The notes: a model not told the origin generated them from the sequence alone. 64,000 nucleotides of DNA from Anthopleura xanthogrammica (GCA_964019055.1 OZ025222.1:10209043-10273042), one strand, 5' to 3'; numbered from the stretch's first letter, positions 1-13,484 are shown. A program made the numbers and translations.

Positions 1-1250
1 TAGTGATGCAAATCGTGGAATTGATTAGTCATACTTAGATCAGCCCAGAGGTTGTTTCAGGGTTTGATCTGTGAGTTAGCCATGCCCTGACTTAGATCAG
101 CCCAGAGGTTGTTTCAGGGTTTGATCTGTGAGTTAGCCATGCCCTGACTTAGATCAGCCCAGAGGTTGTTTCAGGGTTTGATCTGTGAGTTAGCCATGCC
201 CTGACTTAGATCAGCCCAGAGGTTGTTTCAGGGTTTGATCTGTGAGTTAGCCATGCCCTGACTTAGATCAGCCCAGAGGTTGTTTCAGGGTTTTATCTGT
301 GAGTTAGCCATGCCCTGACTTAGATCAGCCCAGAGGTTGTTTCAGGGTTCAATCTGTGAGTTAGGCGTGCCCTGACTTGAATCAGCCCAGAGGTTGTTTC
401 AGGGTTCTATCTGTGAGTTAGCCATGCCCTGACTTAGATCAGCCCAGAGGTTGTTTCAGGGTTCTATCTGTGAGTTAGCCATGCCCTGACTTTGATCAGC
501 CCAGAGGTTGTTTCAGGGTTCTATCTGTGAGTTAGCCATGCTCTGACTTAGATCAGCCCAGAGGTTGTTTCAGGGTTCTATCTGTGAGTTAGCCATGCTC
601 TGACTTAGATCAGCCCAGAGGTTGTTTCAGGGTTCTATCTGTGAGTTAGCCATGCCCTGACTTAGATCAGCCCAGAGGTTGTTTCAGGGTTCTATCTGTG
701 AGTTAGCCATGCCCTGACTTTGATCAGCCCAGAGGTTGTTTCAGGGTTCTATCTGTGAGTTAGCCATGCCCTGACTTAGATCAGCCCAGAGGTTGTTTCA
801 GGGTTCTATCTGTGAGTTAGCCATGCTCTGACTTAGATCAGCCCAGAGGTTGTTTCAGGGTTCTATCTGTGAGTTAGTCATGCTCTGACTTAGATCAGCC
901 CAGAGGTTGTTTCAGGGTTCAATCTGTGAGTTAGCCGTGCCCTGACTTAGATCAGCCCAGAGGTTGTTTCAGGGTTCTATCTGTGAGTTAGCCATGCCCT
1001 GACTTTGATCAGCCCAGAGGTTGTTTCAGGGTTCTATCTGTGAGTTAGCCGTGCCCTGACTTAGATCAGCCCAGAGGTTGTTTCAGGGTTCTATCTGTGA
1101 GTTAGCCATGCCCTGACTTTGATCAGCCCAGAGGTTGTTTCAGGGTTCTATCTGTGAGTTAGCCGTGCCCTGACTTAGATCAGCCCAGAGGTTGTTTCAG
1201 GGTTCTATCTGTGAGTTAGGTATGCCCTGACTTAGATCAGCCCAGAGGTA
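1..1250 (+). repeat. 57-bp tandem satellite, about 21 copies
   Basis: A head-to-tail array with a 57-bp period. Each unit contains GATCAGCCCAGAGGTTGTTT followed by a variable TTTGATCT/TTCTATCT/TTCAATCT segment and GTGAGTTAGCCATGCCCTGA. The same unit occurs as the 3' tail of SINE copies elsewhere in the window (51.65 kb, 59.14 kb and, reversed, 62.6 kb), so this array is best read as an amplified SINE tail. The array runs off the left edge of the window. Shared variants group in neighbouring units, which suggests recent local duplication. No coding potential is seen. Confidence 0.95.
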
Positions 1251-1837
1251 TATATATATACCAAAATCAATTGATTGCCAGTTATGAATAATTTCAAGAT
1301 GCAGTGTTTTCTAAAGTTGAATATAGAATTATTTTATCACATCACGGCACATGAGTATAGCCAACGTTAACAGATGTCAAACAAAGTTCAAACAAACTTT
1401 CTATACTTCAAACCAAAGCATCAAATACTCCAATACGTAAAGACCTAAGTAATTGTATAATCATGAACTTCCATTATAACCTACTAATTCATATTTCTTT
1501 ATCGAACCATCTATACTCAATGAATTAGACTCGGTTTACAGAATCCTTAAATACATTCCACCATTCCACCAAGGCTGAAAGATAACCCTTCTTTTTGGCC
1601 CAAAAAAAAACACAATTTAGCAAACATTGATGCCTATTTTCAGCCCCAGCACCGACCACAATAATGTATATTTGTTATTCAAGTATAGCCTGATCATTTT
1701 AGAGGTTTTTGAGGTTAAAAAGTGGAGTTATTTTGAGTAAAAGAGACGTCTCACCTGAAGCGAAGCCATCGCCATCTTGGGACTCTATCTCTTTACACGA
1801 GAAGGACTGGGAATACCACAGGGAACCCACAGATAAA

Positions 1838-2262
1838 ATCCATTCACCACTTTCACATTCCCATAATATTTTGCGTTTTTGGGAGGCAACAATTGCAAAA
1901 ATTATTCGAAAATTCAAAACTTTTCGTGGAGATGTTGAGTATGTTTTCTATTACCACTGAAAAATCCAGTATCAGTTTAATCTGAGTTAATTCCACACGC
2001 ATGGGAGAATGAAACGTTTGGTGTTACAGACAATGTATGGACTTACCAAGAAATGTCATGACTTTTACTCCTAAACCCGTTCAAATTTCTTTCTTTCTGG
2101 TTTTTGTGAATTCTGATAGAATCTATCATAGATGCATAAGTGTTTTTAGATGTTTTTTCTTCAATTCTCACTTTGCATTAATCTTCATGGTAATATTAAC
2201 GATTTTTTCTCGTTGTTGCCCCAAAAACGCAAAGCATTATGGGAATGTGAAAGCGGTGAATA
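1838..2262. repeat. inverted-repeat pair (foldback element)
   Basis: The left arm (about 1838-1885: CATTCACCACTTTCACATTC then CCATAATATTTTGCG) is matched in reverse complement by the right arm (about 2215-2262). The arms are imperfect and the spacer is about 330 bp. Short ORFs here are in the repeat and I do not call them genes. The flanks 1251-1837 show no gene. Confidence 0.65.
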
Positions 2263-2292
2263 CAGGTTTTTTCGCGCTTTTCAATGGAATGT

Positions 2293-2395
2293 CCACTCTC
2301 GACACCAGAGCCTGCCATTCTTACTGCGCATGCTCGATGAAATTTCGTCGAGCATGCGCAGTAAAAATGTCAGGGCTCTGGTGTCGAGAGTGTGG
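2293..2395. repeat. short palindrome with ~45-bp arms
   Basis: CCACTCTCGACACCAGAGC on the left is mirrored by GCTCTGGTGTCGAGAGTG on the right, and CTGCGCATGCTCGA is mirrored by TCGAGCATGCGCAG around a short loop. This is a compact hairpin of MITE type with no coding capacity. Confidence 0.8.
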
Positions 2396-2439
2396 AATGT
2401 CGTACGTGTACACTGAAATGGCTTCCAATGGCTAGCAGA

Positions 2440-3640
2440 CCTGAGAAAAAAAATGTTAGCCAATCAGAATCGAGAAAATTTCAAAACTGACGTGTCATCC
2501 TTAGTAGCCCGGCGCCTCGGGAAACGGTTATTTCTTTATTTTATTTTCCCACTCAATAATGAATGTCATAGTAAAGAAGAATGGTTTTCGTATGAGTGGG
2601 AAACATACGGTACTGACTTACAGCTTGCACATATTACGATATGCCGTAACACTGAAATGGCTTCCCATCAGAATGCTTATCACTAGTTTACGTGACTCAG
2701 TTGCCGTGGTTTCACTAATGCACGTGACTCAGTTGTATTTCGCCAGAGCAGCCTCTTTCATAGAGGTGAGCTGGGTAATGAAACCGAATGGCGCCGAACA
2801 AATGATGGAGAAAGAAAAAAAAAAAGAAAGAAAAAGGAAAGAAAGAAAAAGAAAAGATCTCCATCGTCTTCTAGTCTCAAGTGGGTCCTTGACTCGTTGA
2901 ATGCATGTGGTTTGTGGTTTCCAACGATGACTAAGACTGGCTCGAAACATCCTTCCTATAGCTTGTTACTTCCTGTCACGATTCTACATACGTCACTTCC
3001 GTAATAAGCCAACAAATAAATACTCAATAAATACTCAAATTTAATTCAAAATCAATGATTTTATTTCATTCATTATAATGTCCTCTTCTAGTTTTAAGAT
3101 TAAGAAAAATAGCGGCCCTCAGTTGGGATTCGGAGGGGGAATGGGAGGGAGGAAGTGGAGGGGGAGGGGGAGGAGGGGGAAGGGAGGGCCTGCAACTAAT
3201 TCTTTCTTTTTCGCAATAAAAACAATAAATCAGCTCAAAAACACAACTACTGAAATAAATACTTGTTCAAAGTAGATATGTATTAGACATTAAAGGTAAG
3301 ATTATTCTTGATATATCTAATAAGGAAAAACAACTTTTGTCTACCAGCTGCTATGAAGAATGAGACCAACCACTTTTTTTATCCAAAATCTATACCTATC
3401 ACACATGAACACACAAATATATACATCATATTACATGCAATTTTGATAAATAAAATAAAATAAACTCTGTTGTTGAAACATCTATTCAATATTTTGTGAT
3501 CAAAAATTTCGCTAAAAACTCGTAAGGTCGCAAAAGACAATACTATTTTAAATTCACATATCTATGCCCATCAAAAAGGTCAAATATTTTCGCTTTTTCT
3601 TCCTTTCATTTACAAATAAAATAAATAAAAATGTACTCTG
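2440..3640. other. no gene seen; dispersed repeat and low-complexity tracts
   Basis: The stretch near 2585-2670 (GGGAAACATACGGTACTGAC and the following ACTGAAATGGCTTC) has a diverged relative at about 57940-58015 in a SETDB1 intron, so it is an interspersed repeat. A purine-rich tract lies at 2805-2860 and a G-rich tract at 3130-3190. I find no convincing exon. Confidence 0.6.
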
Positions 3641-3654
3641 TTAAATGTTCAGTT

Positions 3655-4716
3655 TTATACCGTAGTTTCTGTAATTTGGCTGTGACTTATTGCGGTCAGA
3701 GGCCCCCGTCGTATCGGTTGCATTTCAATACAAATTGGAATAGCGTTCATATTGTTGATAACATCATCATATTTCGGTGGAGGCTCTTCGAATTCGTCTT
3801 CTTCTTCTTTAAACAAAGAACAATAATTTGGCGGTAATGGAGAAGGATTTCTAGTTCTGGTATGTGGATCAGACAATGCTGGCAGAAAATCAGAATTTAC
3901 AGAATTTGGAACTCGCGGATCTTGTTGACAAGTTGAACTAGTACATGACGTCAATAATGGCGATCGTGACCGGGATGGTCTGCTAGACTCTGCTACAGTC
4001 ATGGTTCTTGTTTCACTATCATGAGTTATAACCCGTGTATTTCGTAACGTATTTGGAGAATTAGAGTTCGTTCTGTTGGCTTGTAGATTATTATGTTCGG
4101 ATTGTGTATGGTTTGTCATAGTAGCTGCGATTCGTCTTGGATCAACGCAGGATTTGTTAGAGTGAACATGACTTCCTCTTTCGCTTTCACATAAGTCTCT
4201 TTGATCAGCTTCATGTTCATCTCTTGCAATCCTTCCATATCTTCCAAAATACCGTTTTAAATAAATTAAAATCTCTTTCCAGCATCCTTCAGTGTAACAG
4301 AGCACTAAAAGAGCAAACCCAAGCACTGAGATGATAATGATAAACGGTAGTAAAGTAAAACTCTGTTTTGGCGGCTTTCTCGTTGTACACATGTGGTTGC
4401 TACTACAACGAAGCGAAGTAGGACAATCAGTATCATTGTAACAGCTCTTTAACTCGCAGTTATAACGCTTAGAACACGCCACACACATGTTCTGTGTACA
4501 TAAATGATCTCTTGCACACTCTCGGTCGTCAAAACAAATCTCATTGCAATTGAGTTTCGAACTCGTGCAATGTGACTTACAACAATGTCTTCCTCCATCA
4601 CAATCAGAGTCCCGTATACAAGCTTTAGCAGAAGAACAGAGTAAAACCAGTAGAAGGCAGCTTAAAGAACATGTCAACCATATTCTATCCATGGACCGAA
4701 ATAGAAGACGAAACAA
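3655..4716 (-). CDS. cysteine-rich single-pass membrane protein with PPxY and PDZ-ligand tail (family member 1)
   Basis: An uninterrupted 353-codon frame, apparently intronless. The likely start is the second Met (codon at 4690-4692, MDRIWL), followed by a hydrophobic signal peptide (LLLVLLCSSAKA). The ectodomain follows the spacing C-x5-C-x5-CC-x3-C-x6-C-x3-C-x5-C-x5-C-x4-C, then further Cys pairs. A transmembrane helix (LPFIIIISVLGFALLVLCY) lies near residues 123-142. The cytoplasmic tail is Ser/Thr/Arg-rich and carries PPPKYDDV, a PPxY motif that WW domains such as those of NEDD4-type ligases bind. It ends in TTV, a class I PDZ-ligand pattern. By layout it resembles Shisa-like or other PY-motif adaptors, but I do not recognise an orthologue. 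Members 2 and 3 downstream share the Cys framework and orientation. Function, ligand and WW/PDZ partners are inference. Confidence 0.8.
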   Translation of the reverse strand: MFRLLFRSMDRIWLTCSLSCLLLVLLCSSAKACIRDSDCDGGRHCCKSHCTSSKLNCNEICFDDRECARDHLCTQNMCVACSKRYNCELKSCYNDTDCPTSLRCSSNHMCTTRKPPKQSFTLLPFIIIISVLGFALLVLCYTEGCWKEILIYLKRYFGRYGRIARDEHEADQRDLCESERGSHVHSNKSCVDPRRIAATMTNHTQSEHNNLQANRTNSNSPNTLRNTRVITHDSETRTMTVAESSRPSRSRSPLLTSCTSSTCQQDPRVPNSVNSDFLPALSDPHTRTRNPSPLPPNYCSLFKEEEDEFEEPPPKYDDVINNMNAIPICIEMQPIRRGPLTAISHSQITETTV

Positions 4717-4775
4717 TCTTTACAACGCTACCACTTTCGCTTTCCCACGTTCCTCTCCTGTGGAATACATATGCA

Positions 4776-4783
4776 TATTTATA
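4776..4783 (-). promoter_or_regulatory. TATA-like box upstream of member 1
   Basis: The minus strand reads TATAAATA about 60-90 bp upstream of the two candidate start codons. This suits a core promoter for an intronless gene. The assignment rests only on sequence and distance. Confidence 0.4.
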
Positions 4784-5089
4784 CGTATTGTTTACATTTC
4801 GTAATGAATTGCCATTCGATACCTGACAGCCATTCATCAGTCAAAGCACGCATGGCTAGCCAATAACAGAAGATCAGGGAAAACAACGGATGTAAGCGAG
4901 TTATAACGTGGTTTGGGTTGAATTTGTTTCCATCTATCACCACCACTGAGAGTGCATGTGATGTACTATAACTATGTCTCTGTTTGAACGCGCTTGGACG
5001 GAAGGAATAATGAACAAATAAATTTAGAGCTGCGCAACTTTTTGGTATCACGTTTATATCAACTCGATGATTTGTATATTCTCTTTTCT

Positions 5090-6993
<1,904 letters not shown>

Positions 6994-6997
6994 ATAG

Positions 6998-7035
<38 letters not shown>

Positions 7036-7133
7036 GTAGCAGCAGCAACAACAACATTAGCAGCAGTAGCAACAACAGCAACATCAGCAGAAGCAGCAGA
7101 AACAATCACAGCAGCAATAATGTGACATCATTA

Positions 7134-7654
7134 TCATAACGACAACAATTTTGAGAGAGATAATACCAGTATCTCCTGCTGAGCAAACTTTGACATTTGA
7201 GTATGGATGTATAATGTTGGCAATGAGTAATGATGCTTTGGCATCAAGCCAGCCATCAAAAACAGCTGAGTCATTCTAGCCTTGTCATTTCTTTCTTTAT
7301 TGGTATTAAAACTGAAGACGTTACTGGTTTTACTCTGAAGTTTTATCAATTTCTTTTTTGTTGCTTTTCTATTGTAGAATTTGAAGTTTTAGTTCAAGAA
7401 TTTTGTTGTTTTGTTCCTTTTTATAAACATAGATAAAGTCTGAACTCATTATATATGTTGGATCCATAAGACTACAAAGTTGTAAAGATATACCATTGTT
7501 TTGTTGCTTCCAAGGTGGGAAGCAACATGTGACCACGACAAATGAAATATTTCATACTTGCTTTACTTTTCTGGGAAAAACTGGGGGGTTCAAATAGTCT
7601 GGAAAATAAATGAATAATAATTTAAAAACCTAGGCCTTGTATCCAAGAGAAAAA
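7134..7654. other. no gene seen
   Basis: AT-rich sequence between the hexanucleotide repeat and a MITE copy. Short open frames lack recognisable motifs. Confidence 0.4.
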
Positions 7655-8235
7655 AATGATAACTGGGTTTTGGGAATATAACAGAAACATTTTCCCATTT
7701 TGGACCGTGTGTCATTCTCTTGAGAATAAGATTATATGTTTGAGTTGTATTCATATTCATGTGTCTTCTCATTCACAACAGTTAAACAAAGAAATAATAC
7801 TCTAGGGAATGACACATGGTCTAGAGAATACAGGGGCGGATCCAGGATTTTACAAAGGGGGGTGGCTAACTCTAAAAAAATATTAAAAGGATAGTTCTAG
7901 GGTTGTGGACAACTCTTTAGGTCCAGGCAATGCAAAATTCATATCATACATTTATTATTTGTAAAAATAACTCGATATCTCTGACACCTCTAGTATATTA
8001 CGGACTTTCCCCCAGCCCTTGAATGTCTGTAAGATAGAGGTTCCACTTTACGTGCACCTATTTTCCCCATTTTAAGCCCTGCAAAGAGGGGGTGGCTAGC
8101 CACCCAATCCACCCCCCCTGGATCCGCCCCTGGAATAAGATTCTTTTTTTGAGATGTATCCATATTCATGTGTCTTCTCAAGTTCAAGCGTTAAACAAAG
8201 AAGAAATTCTTCAACAGAACTAGGACCATGTTTTA
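7655..8235 (-). mobile_element. MITE family A copy, interrupted
   Basis: Carries the family A signature in reverse: TGTGTCATTCTCTTGAGAAT, then ATATTCATGTGTCTTCTCA, then TTAAACAAAGAAATAATACTC. The same modules occur at 31.75, 50.9, 52.2 and 62.2 kb. A second element (7831-8132) is inserted within it, splitting two tandem modules. Confidence 0.8.
7831..8132. mobile_element. 302-bp DNA transposon/MITE nested in family A element, 5-bp TSD
   Basis: The element begins CAGGGGCGGATCCAGG and ends with CTGGATCCGCCCCTG, giving near-perfect terminal inverted repeats. It is flanked by the direct repeat GAATA (7826-7830 and 8133-8137). Removing the element and one GAATA restores the family A sequence (GAGAATAAGATTC) seen in other copies, so the boundaries are exact. 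It has no transposase. The superfamily is not assigned. Confidence 0.85.
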
Positions 8236-8239
8236 CAAA

Positions 8240-9720
8240 ACTTAGGCTAAAAATGCAATCTGGAATCCCAGCTTCCAGTGAGGACATTACAAAAGCTGCC
8301 CAGATATAACACCAATGAAATGATCATCAACTACAAGATGGCTTCTGGCACAAAAAAAAAGTCAGCAACTTTATCTATAAATATTAGTTTAATATCAATT
8401 CATTGATTCAATCAGCATATTGCGGTTGACACTTACTATTTAGAACTCTGCAATAATATCTTTACTATTGCTGCTACAATTATTTACACTCTCGTACAAA
8501 AATATTCCAACAATTCTTAAATAAATTATGATGCATAGCAAGGAAATGGAAAGGATTATAACATCACTAACAGATCGCAAGACCCCTTTGCAGACATTTA
8601 GGAGGGTCAGCTCTCCAATGACACATAATTAAAGCATTGTAGTAAGGATGTTAACATGACTAGAAATTCCTCACTACAATGAATAAAACTTTTAAAAAAT
8701 CATGCAGTTACCGTTGCTATGTCCAACAAGCTCAACAAATTAACTAGAATATCTCAGAATTTAAAACTCTTATCATGGAAAATTGGTTATAAATTGTTTC
8801 AATTGTTTACTGTCCTGTTAAAATAAAAGAGAATTGCCTCGTAATCCTTGTATTACTCTTTAAAACAGATACTGTGTAGTTGTTTGTGGGACAAGATTTT
8901 AATTCCACTGGGAAAACTGCTGAAACATGATTGGTTCGCTATTGTCTGACCCTGAACCATGAATTCCCAGAGTGGCTCAATTCACAGGGTTAAAAAGAAA
9001 TGAATTACAATTTTCATGAGTACAATTATCTCATCTTGTCCATGAATTGAGCTGCATTGAGAATATTATATAAGGGGTCTATTCTCGCAGATGAAACATT
9101 CACAAAATCAAGACTATAATTATATTCCTGCATGAGGAAACAAGACACAATTGATATTTATGTATATATACGTCATTTAGCTAGTTTCAAAAGCTAATAT
9201 ACAGGGTCTTTATATTCATATTATATCTGAGATGCTTTCATTGAACTACATTATATTTCTGTCCCATAAAAAAAAACCACTTATAACAAAGCATTAAAAA
9301 ATCAAATAATTTATGTAATTTTGTTAAGATGAACTTGACCAAACTGCCAAAAAAAGATTTTTATAGACCCCTTGTGCTAAATCCCAACCTGGGGGTCAAA
9401 ACAATAAAAATATCAACATCAAAAAAGATTTCATTCCTCTTTTGTTTTGCCCCCCAGATTGGGAACATTTGTACATAATGTACAAATGTTATAAAAATCA
9501 CTGAAATAGAATTTTAGCAGTGAAATGGGTTTCCATTGAAATGGTTTCGAATCTGTTAATGGTTTTCAAGCATTAGAATGGTTTTCCAAGCATTATCAAC
9601 AAACTTAGTATTATTGTCATTAACAATATTTATATTATATATAAATCTATAACCAAACTGAAATATTAAAAGCACCTATATTTACAAATAATATTATTCT
9701 TAAATTCTAGAAATAATAAA
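8240..9720. other. no gene seen; AT-rich intergenic
   Basis: A weak inverted pair near 9365-9475 (CCCAACCTGGGGG... and ...CCCCCCAGATTGGG) suggests another small foldback element. No exon is recognised. Confidence 0.4.
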
Positions 9721-9729
9721 GGAAATGTC

Positions 9730-10761
9730 TTAAACTGTTGTAACCTCGTGGGAATGCGTACTTATAGAGTTGTTTACCTCAAATTCCTGGTCATCGGACC
9801 GAGTAATGCTTGTTTCTGTACATGTCCCCAACCCATTGGAATCCAGAACAGTACAACTACAATTCAAAGCAGTCTGAGTCGTGTTTTGTCCTGATTCTGA
9901 ACGTTCAGAATCTTGGTCTCTTGAACTCGATGATTGATGATTCAAAGATGAAGAGTTTGTCACAAGATCATTAGTATTCATGAATCCATTAAGTAAAATT
10001 ACTGGGTTTGAAGAGCGAACATTTCTTGTTGAATTTTCGCTGTTATTTCCCTCTAGAGGCAAAGAACATTGTTCAATATCTTCACGATTCGTTCTCCAAA
10101 AGAATAAAATTCTCTTAAACGAACGTAAAGTCCAAAAGGTCTGTCTACTTGTAGGTTTCTCGTTTAACGTGTTTGACGGGTTCGTAGACCAAGAATCGAA
10201 CTGAACCTCAACTCCTGGACATGAAGAATTCTCGTTTGTCCTTTGCCGTGATCGTCTCAATCTCCACATCCAGAACCATAGCGTTAAACTACAATTACAT
10301 GATAATCTTTCGAGCCGTTCTCTCCATCTTCGTTGCCCAAATCTCTCAAGAAAATAATCGTTGTAACAAACAATCAACAAGGACACGGAAAGAGCCGTGA
10401 TAAAGATCAGAAACGGAGCCATCTCGGATGTGAGATTGCTTTTCTTCATCACTTCACATGATTTCTTTTGACAAGAATGTCCTCCAGGACAGTGGCTGTC
10501 GTTGAGGCAGCTCTTTCTTGTACAAGGGAATTCACTAGTGCAATTCTCACATATCCCTAGCACGCATCTACTGTCGCTACTACACTCGTGGTCCAACTGA
10601 CAAATGTGTTCACATTTTAGCTTTGTCCATGTACAATTCCCTTTACAGCAGTATTCAAAATGAAAGCATTCTTTATCTGATGAGCAGGATGTAGCCTGAC
10701 ACGAGAAAATCAGACAAGAAGCTACAAATATGAGAAAGATGGTGAGCCTGTACGCCTCCAT
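9730..10761 (-). CDS. cysteine-rich single-pass membrane protein with PDZ-ligand tail (family member 2)
   Basis: A 343-codon intronless frame that begins with a signal peptide (MEAYRLTIFLIFVASCLIFS). The ectodomain has exactly the cysteine spacing of member 1 (C-x5-C-x5-CC-x3-C-x6-C-x3-C-x5-C-x5-C-x4-C) and the same later CTRKSC/CLNDSHCPGGHSC pattern, with little identity outside cysteines. Several N-x-S/T sites are present. A transmembrane helix (MAPFLIFITALSVSLLIVCY) lies near residues 114-133, followed by a basic stop-transfer segment and a Ser/Asn-rich tail. Like member 1 it ends in TTV, a class I PDZ-ligand pattern, but it has no PPxY. It is probably an old tandem duplicate of member 1. 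Its role as a receptor or adaptor is inferred from architecture only. Confidence 0.8.
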   Translation of the reverse strand: MEAYRLTIFLIFVASCLIFSCQATSCSSDKECFHFEYCCKGNCTWTKLKCEHICQLDHECSSDSRCVLGICENCTSEFPCTRKSCLNDSHCPGGHSCQKKSCEVMKKSNLTSEMAPFLIFITALSVSLLIVCYNDYFLERFGQRRWRERLERLSCNCSLTLWFWMWRLRRSRQRTNENSSCPGVEVQFDSWSTNPSNTLNEKPTSRQTFWTLRSFKRILFFWRTNREDIEQCSLPLEGNNSENSTRNVRSSNPVILLNGFMNTNDLVTNSSSLNHQSSSSRDQDSERSESGQNTTQTALNCSCTVLDSNGLGTCTETSITRSDDQEFEVNNSISTHSHEVTTV

Positions 10762-10769
10762 GATGATGT

Positions 10770-11286
10770 CTATGCTATACGTATTATCATAACAAACCTT
10801 CGAGGTCGAGTAGGGCTTGGTGACGTCATTATCCTATTGTGTTTAATCTGGACGGTATGCCAAGAGAGTCGTGGCCAAAAAAATTCTTCCTCGTGACCCC
10901 AGAGTTCATCAAAGAAGCCGAGGAATTCGATAAGTAACTGGAATTCCACGATATTACTGGATCTCTTTCATCAATACACGAACTGATTACGAATCGATTA
11001 GCTTCGCTTCGTTTGATACGCAGTTATTTCCCGCCAAGAACAGAGAATGACGTCACCACAGGTATCCCAACCAACCCACATCGCTTCTAGGTAGTAGGTT
11101 TTCTGACCACACTTCTGATGGCAAATAATTAGTCCTTACTTGGCTGGATTAATCAGATTTTCATACCAGATGTTGGACTATGATCAAAGTTTGCAATGGT
11201 ATATGTTTTACCGGAATCAGCGTTAACAGCGGTATTCTGGATTAACGCACTCAACGCATCTTGTGTGTCGTGCGTGACCGACCCTA
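10770..11286. other. no gene seen; upstream region of member 2
   Basis: Contains several GTGACGTCA-like CRE half or full sites (10820, 11048) between member 2 and a MITE. No exon is recognised and no TATA box stands out. Confidence 0.35.
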
Positions 11287-11667
11287 AAGGCCGATTTACA
11301 CGGTACAACTTGTAACGCGCGACTTGACGTATACGGCAAAATGAGCTCAAAATCGTGTCGTGTGAATGGTCCTACGACAGACGTACGCGGCTTCAAGACT
11401 TGTCGAAGAATTTTAAACTTTGGCTTAAAATCCTACGACAATCGTAGGAAAATGACGTCAAAATGACGTGTTTGCCCGTTATTGGGACTGGAACTGTTGT
11501 CCACCATTTTGTTTGTTGCTCGCCCCAGTCTCTCATAAGGCATACAGAGTGAATTGCTCGCTTTTTTTTAGTGCCGCGTGCGACAAGTTGTGCGGGTGTA
11601 AATGGTACCTAAATTTTGCCGTATACGTCAAGTCGCGCACGACAATATTGCCGTGTAAATAGACCTT
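11287..11667. mobile_element. MITE with long terminal inverted repeats
   Basis: The left end (AAGGCCGATTTACACGG, then GACTTGACGTATACGGCAAA) is mirrored by the right end (TTTGCCGTATACGTCAAGTC, then CCGTGTAAATAGACCTT). Arms are about 55 bp and the total is about 380 bp. No transposase is present. Confidence 0.8.
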
Positions 11668-11994
11668 AATAAGAACGTCTGCGCATGCGCGCACGAGATT
11701 ATCCCTGCATGGCATCAGTGAAGAATACATGAAATCACGTGGCTCACGTAACGGGAAAAAACACGTGATTGTTGGCGTGATTCAAAGCCTTCATTCCTTC
11801 ACGACCGACTCAAGTAAGAACAGTAACCAATCAAGAATCGATACGACAAAGGAGTGTAGTTGATCCTCTTAGCGTTACAAGCACTGCATGAGGAGAATTC
11901 TTCAAGGCACGCAACAAGTCTTCAATGACTACCTTGAAGGTAAACACTTGTTTCCATACATAGCCCAAAGTACACCTTCGAATCTTTCTAATTC

Positions 11995-12560
11995 GTACCT
12001 TGATTGGCACCTTGATTGGCACCTTGATTGGCACCTTGATTGGCACCTTGATTGGCACCTTGATGCGCACCTTGATGCGCACCTTGATTCGCACCTTGAT
12101 TCGCACCTTGATTCGCACCTTGATTCGTACCTTGATTCGTACCTTGATTCACACTTTGATTCACACCTTGATTCACACCTTCATTGGCACCTTGATTCGT
12201 ACCTTGATTGGCACCTTGATTGGCACCTTGATTGGCACCTTGATTGGCACCTTGATTGGCACCTTGATGCGCACCTTGATGCGCACCTTGATTGGCACCT
12301 TGATGCGCACCTTGATGCGCACCTTGATGCGCACCTTGATGCTCATTTTGATTCGCATTCTGTTTCGCACCTTGATTGGCACCTTGATTGGCACCTTGAT
12401 TGGCACCTTAATGCTCACCTTGATTCGCATTCTGTTTCGCATTCTGTTTCGCATTCTGTTTCGCATTCTGTTTCGCACCTTGATGCGCACCTTGATTGGC
12501 ACCTTGATTTGCACCTTGATTCGCCTCTTGTTTAGCATCTTTTTGGGCTCATTTTGTATC
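11995..12560 (+). repeat. 12-bp minisatellite (CACCTTGATTGG variants)
   Basis: About 45 copies of a 12-bp unit with TTGG/TGCG/TTCG variants and a CATTCTGTTTCG subfamily. Open frames on both strands (LDWH, IGTL, NQGA repeats) come from a period divisible by three. No start context or splice sites support a protein. Confidence 0.9.
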
Positions 12561-13484
12561 TTCTTGGGCTAGCGTTCTTCTTTTCGCTACTTATTTAGCA
12601 CTTTTTGGGGCTTCTAGTTTCGCCCATTTCTAGGGTCTTTGTTTCGCCCGTTCCTTCTTTCGCACCTACTTGGGCTCGTTTTTTTCTCCATTTTGGGCTT
12701 CATACTTCGTACCTTCTTGAGTTCTTTGTTTCGCTACTCTTTTATCACCTACTTGGGCTCCTAGTTTCGCTTCTCAGTTTGGGGCTCTTTTATTTTTTTT
12801 CCCGGTTTCGCTCCTTGTTTCGCACCTCCTTGGGCTCTTTCACGGTTTCGCTCCTTGTTTCGCACCTCCTTGGGCTCTTTCACGGTTTTGCACCTTGTTT
12901 CGCAATTTGTATCGCACCTTCTTGGGCTCTTAGTTTTGCTCGTGTTTTCTCACAAGAGGGTCGTTTGCAAAGATTTTCCCCAGCAAAAACCCTGGAAAAG
13001 ATTGAGCAGTTTGGTAGAAATCATGGGAGAGGGTCGTTCGAAACTATTTTTTCAGCCGAAAACCCTGCAAAAAAGTTCACCATTTTCGTCGTTTGAAAAA
13101 TACGATGAAACTTACACTGAGCGCGCGCTCAAAAACAATATACTTTTCGTCGATTTTTTACTCTTTTCGACAAAATCTATGAGATAAAGCAAAAAGATCA
13201 GGATTGGCTATGTTCTGTTCTCTGATAAAATACGACTGAGGCTGTTGAACATTCAAAAAGACGCGAAATTTATGTTTTTTCCCCAAAAATCTTTACATGC
13301 TTTCGCTACTTCCTGGTTTGGATGAAGCACACAATCTTTGACGCACAGGAGTAGGGTATGGCGAAAATTGTTTGTAGCGGATGCTGAAAATAGGCCAACC
13401 GGGAATTCACATGGTGCGCGCGGTATTAAGAAGTTCCCTCTCTTATTTATGCTCTCTTGCTTCGTGCTATATACAAAAATAGAA
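12561..13484. other. decayed repeat and no recognisable gene
   Basis: Between 12.56 and 12.95 kb, diverged units of the type TTTCGCACCTACTTGGGCTC extend the minisatellite. After that an unremarkable stretch follows. Two tracts (12955-13080 and 49735-49915) share GGTCGTTTGCAAAGAT-like and AACCCTGGAAAAG-like segments, indicating another dispersed repeat. Confidence 0.5.

Noticed and set aside
1..1250. CRISPR-like regular repeat array
   Set aside because: Units are contiguous with a 57-bp period and have no unique spacers. The genome is eukaryotic and the unit is a SINE tail.
11888..12572. 215- and 190-codon frames with LDWH or IGTL repeats
   Set aside because: A 12-bp minisatellite stays open in several frames at once; synonymous bias or exon signals are absent.
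12605..13187. 163-codon hydrophobic frame downstream of the minisatellite
   Set aside because: It is built from decayed TTTCGCACC/TTGGGCTC repeat units and lacks a recognisable domain.
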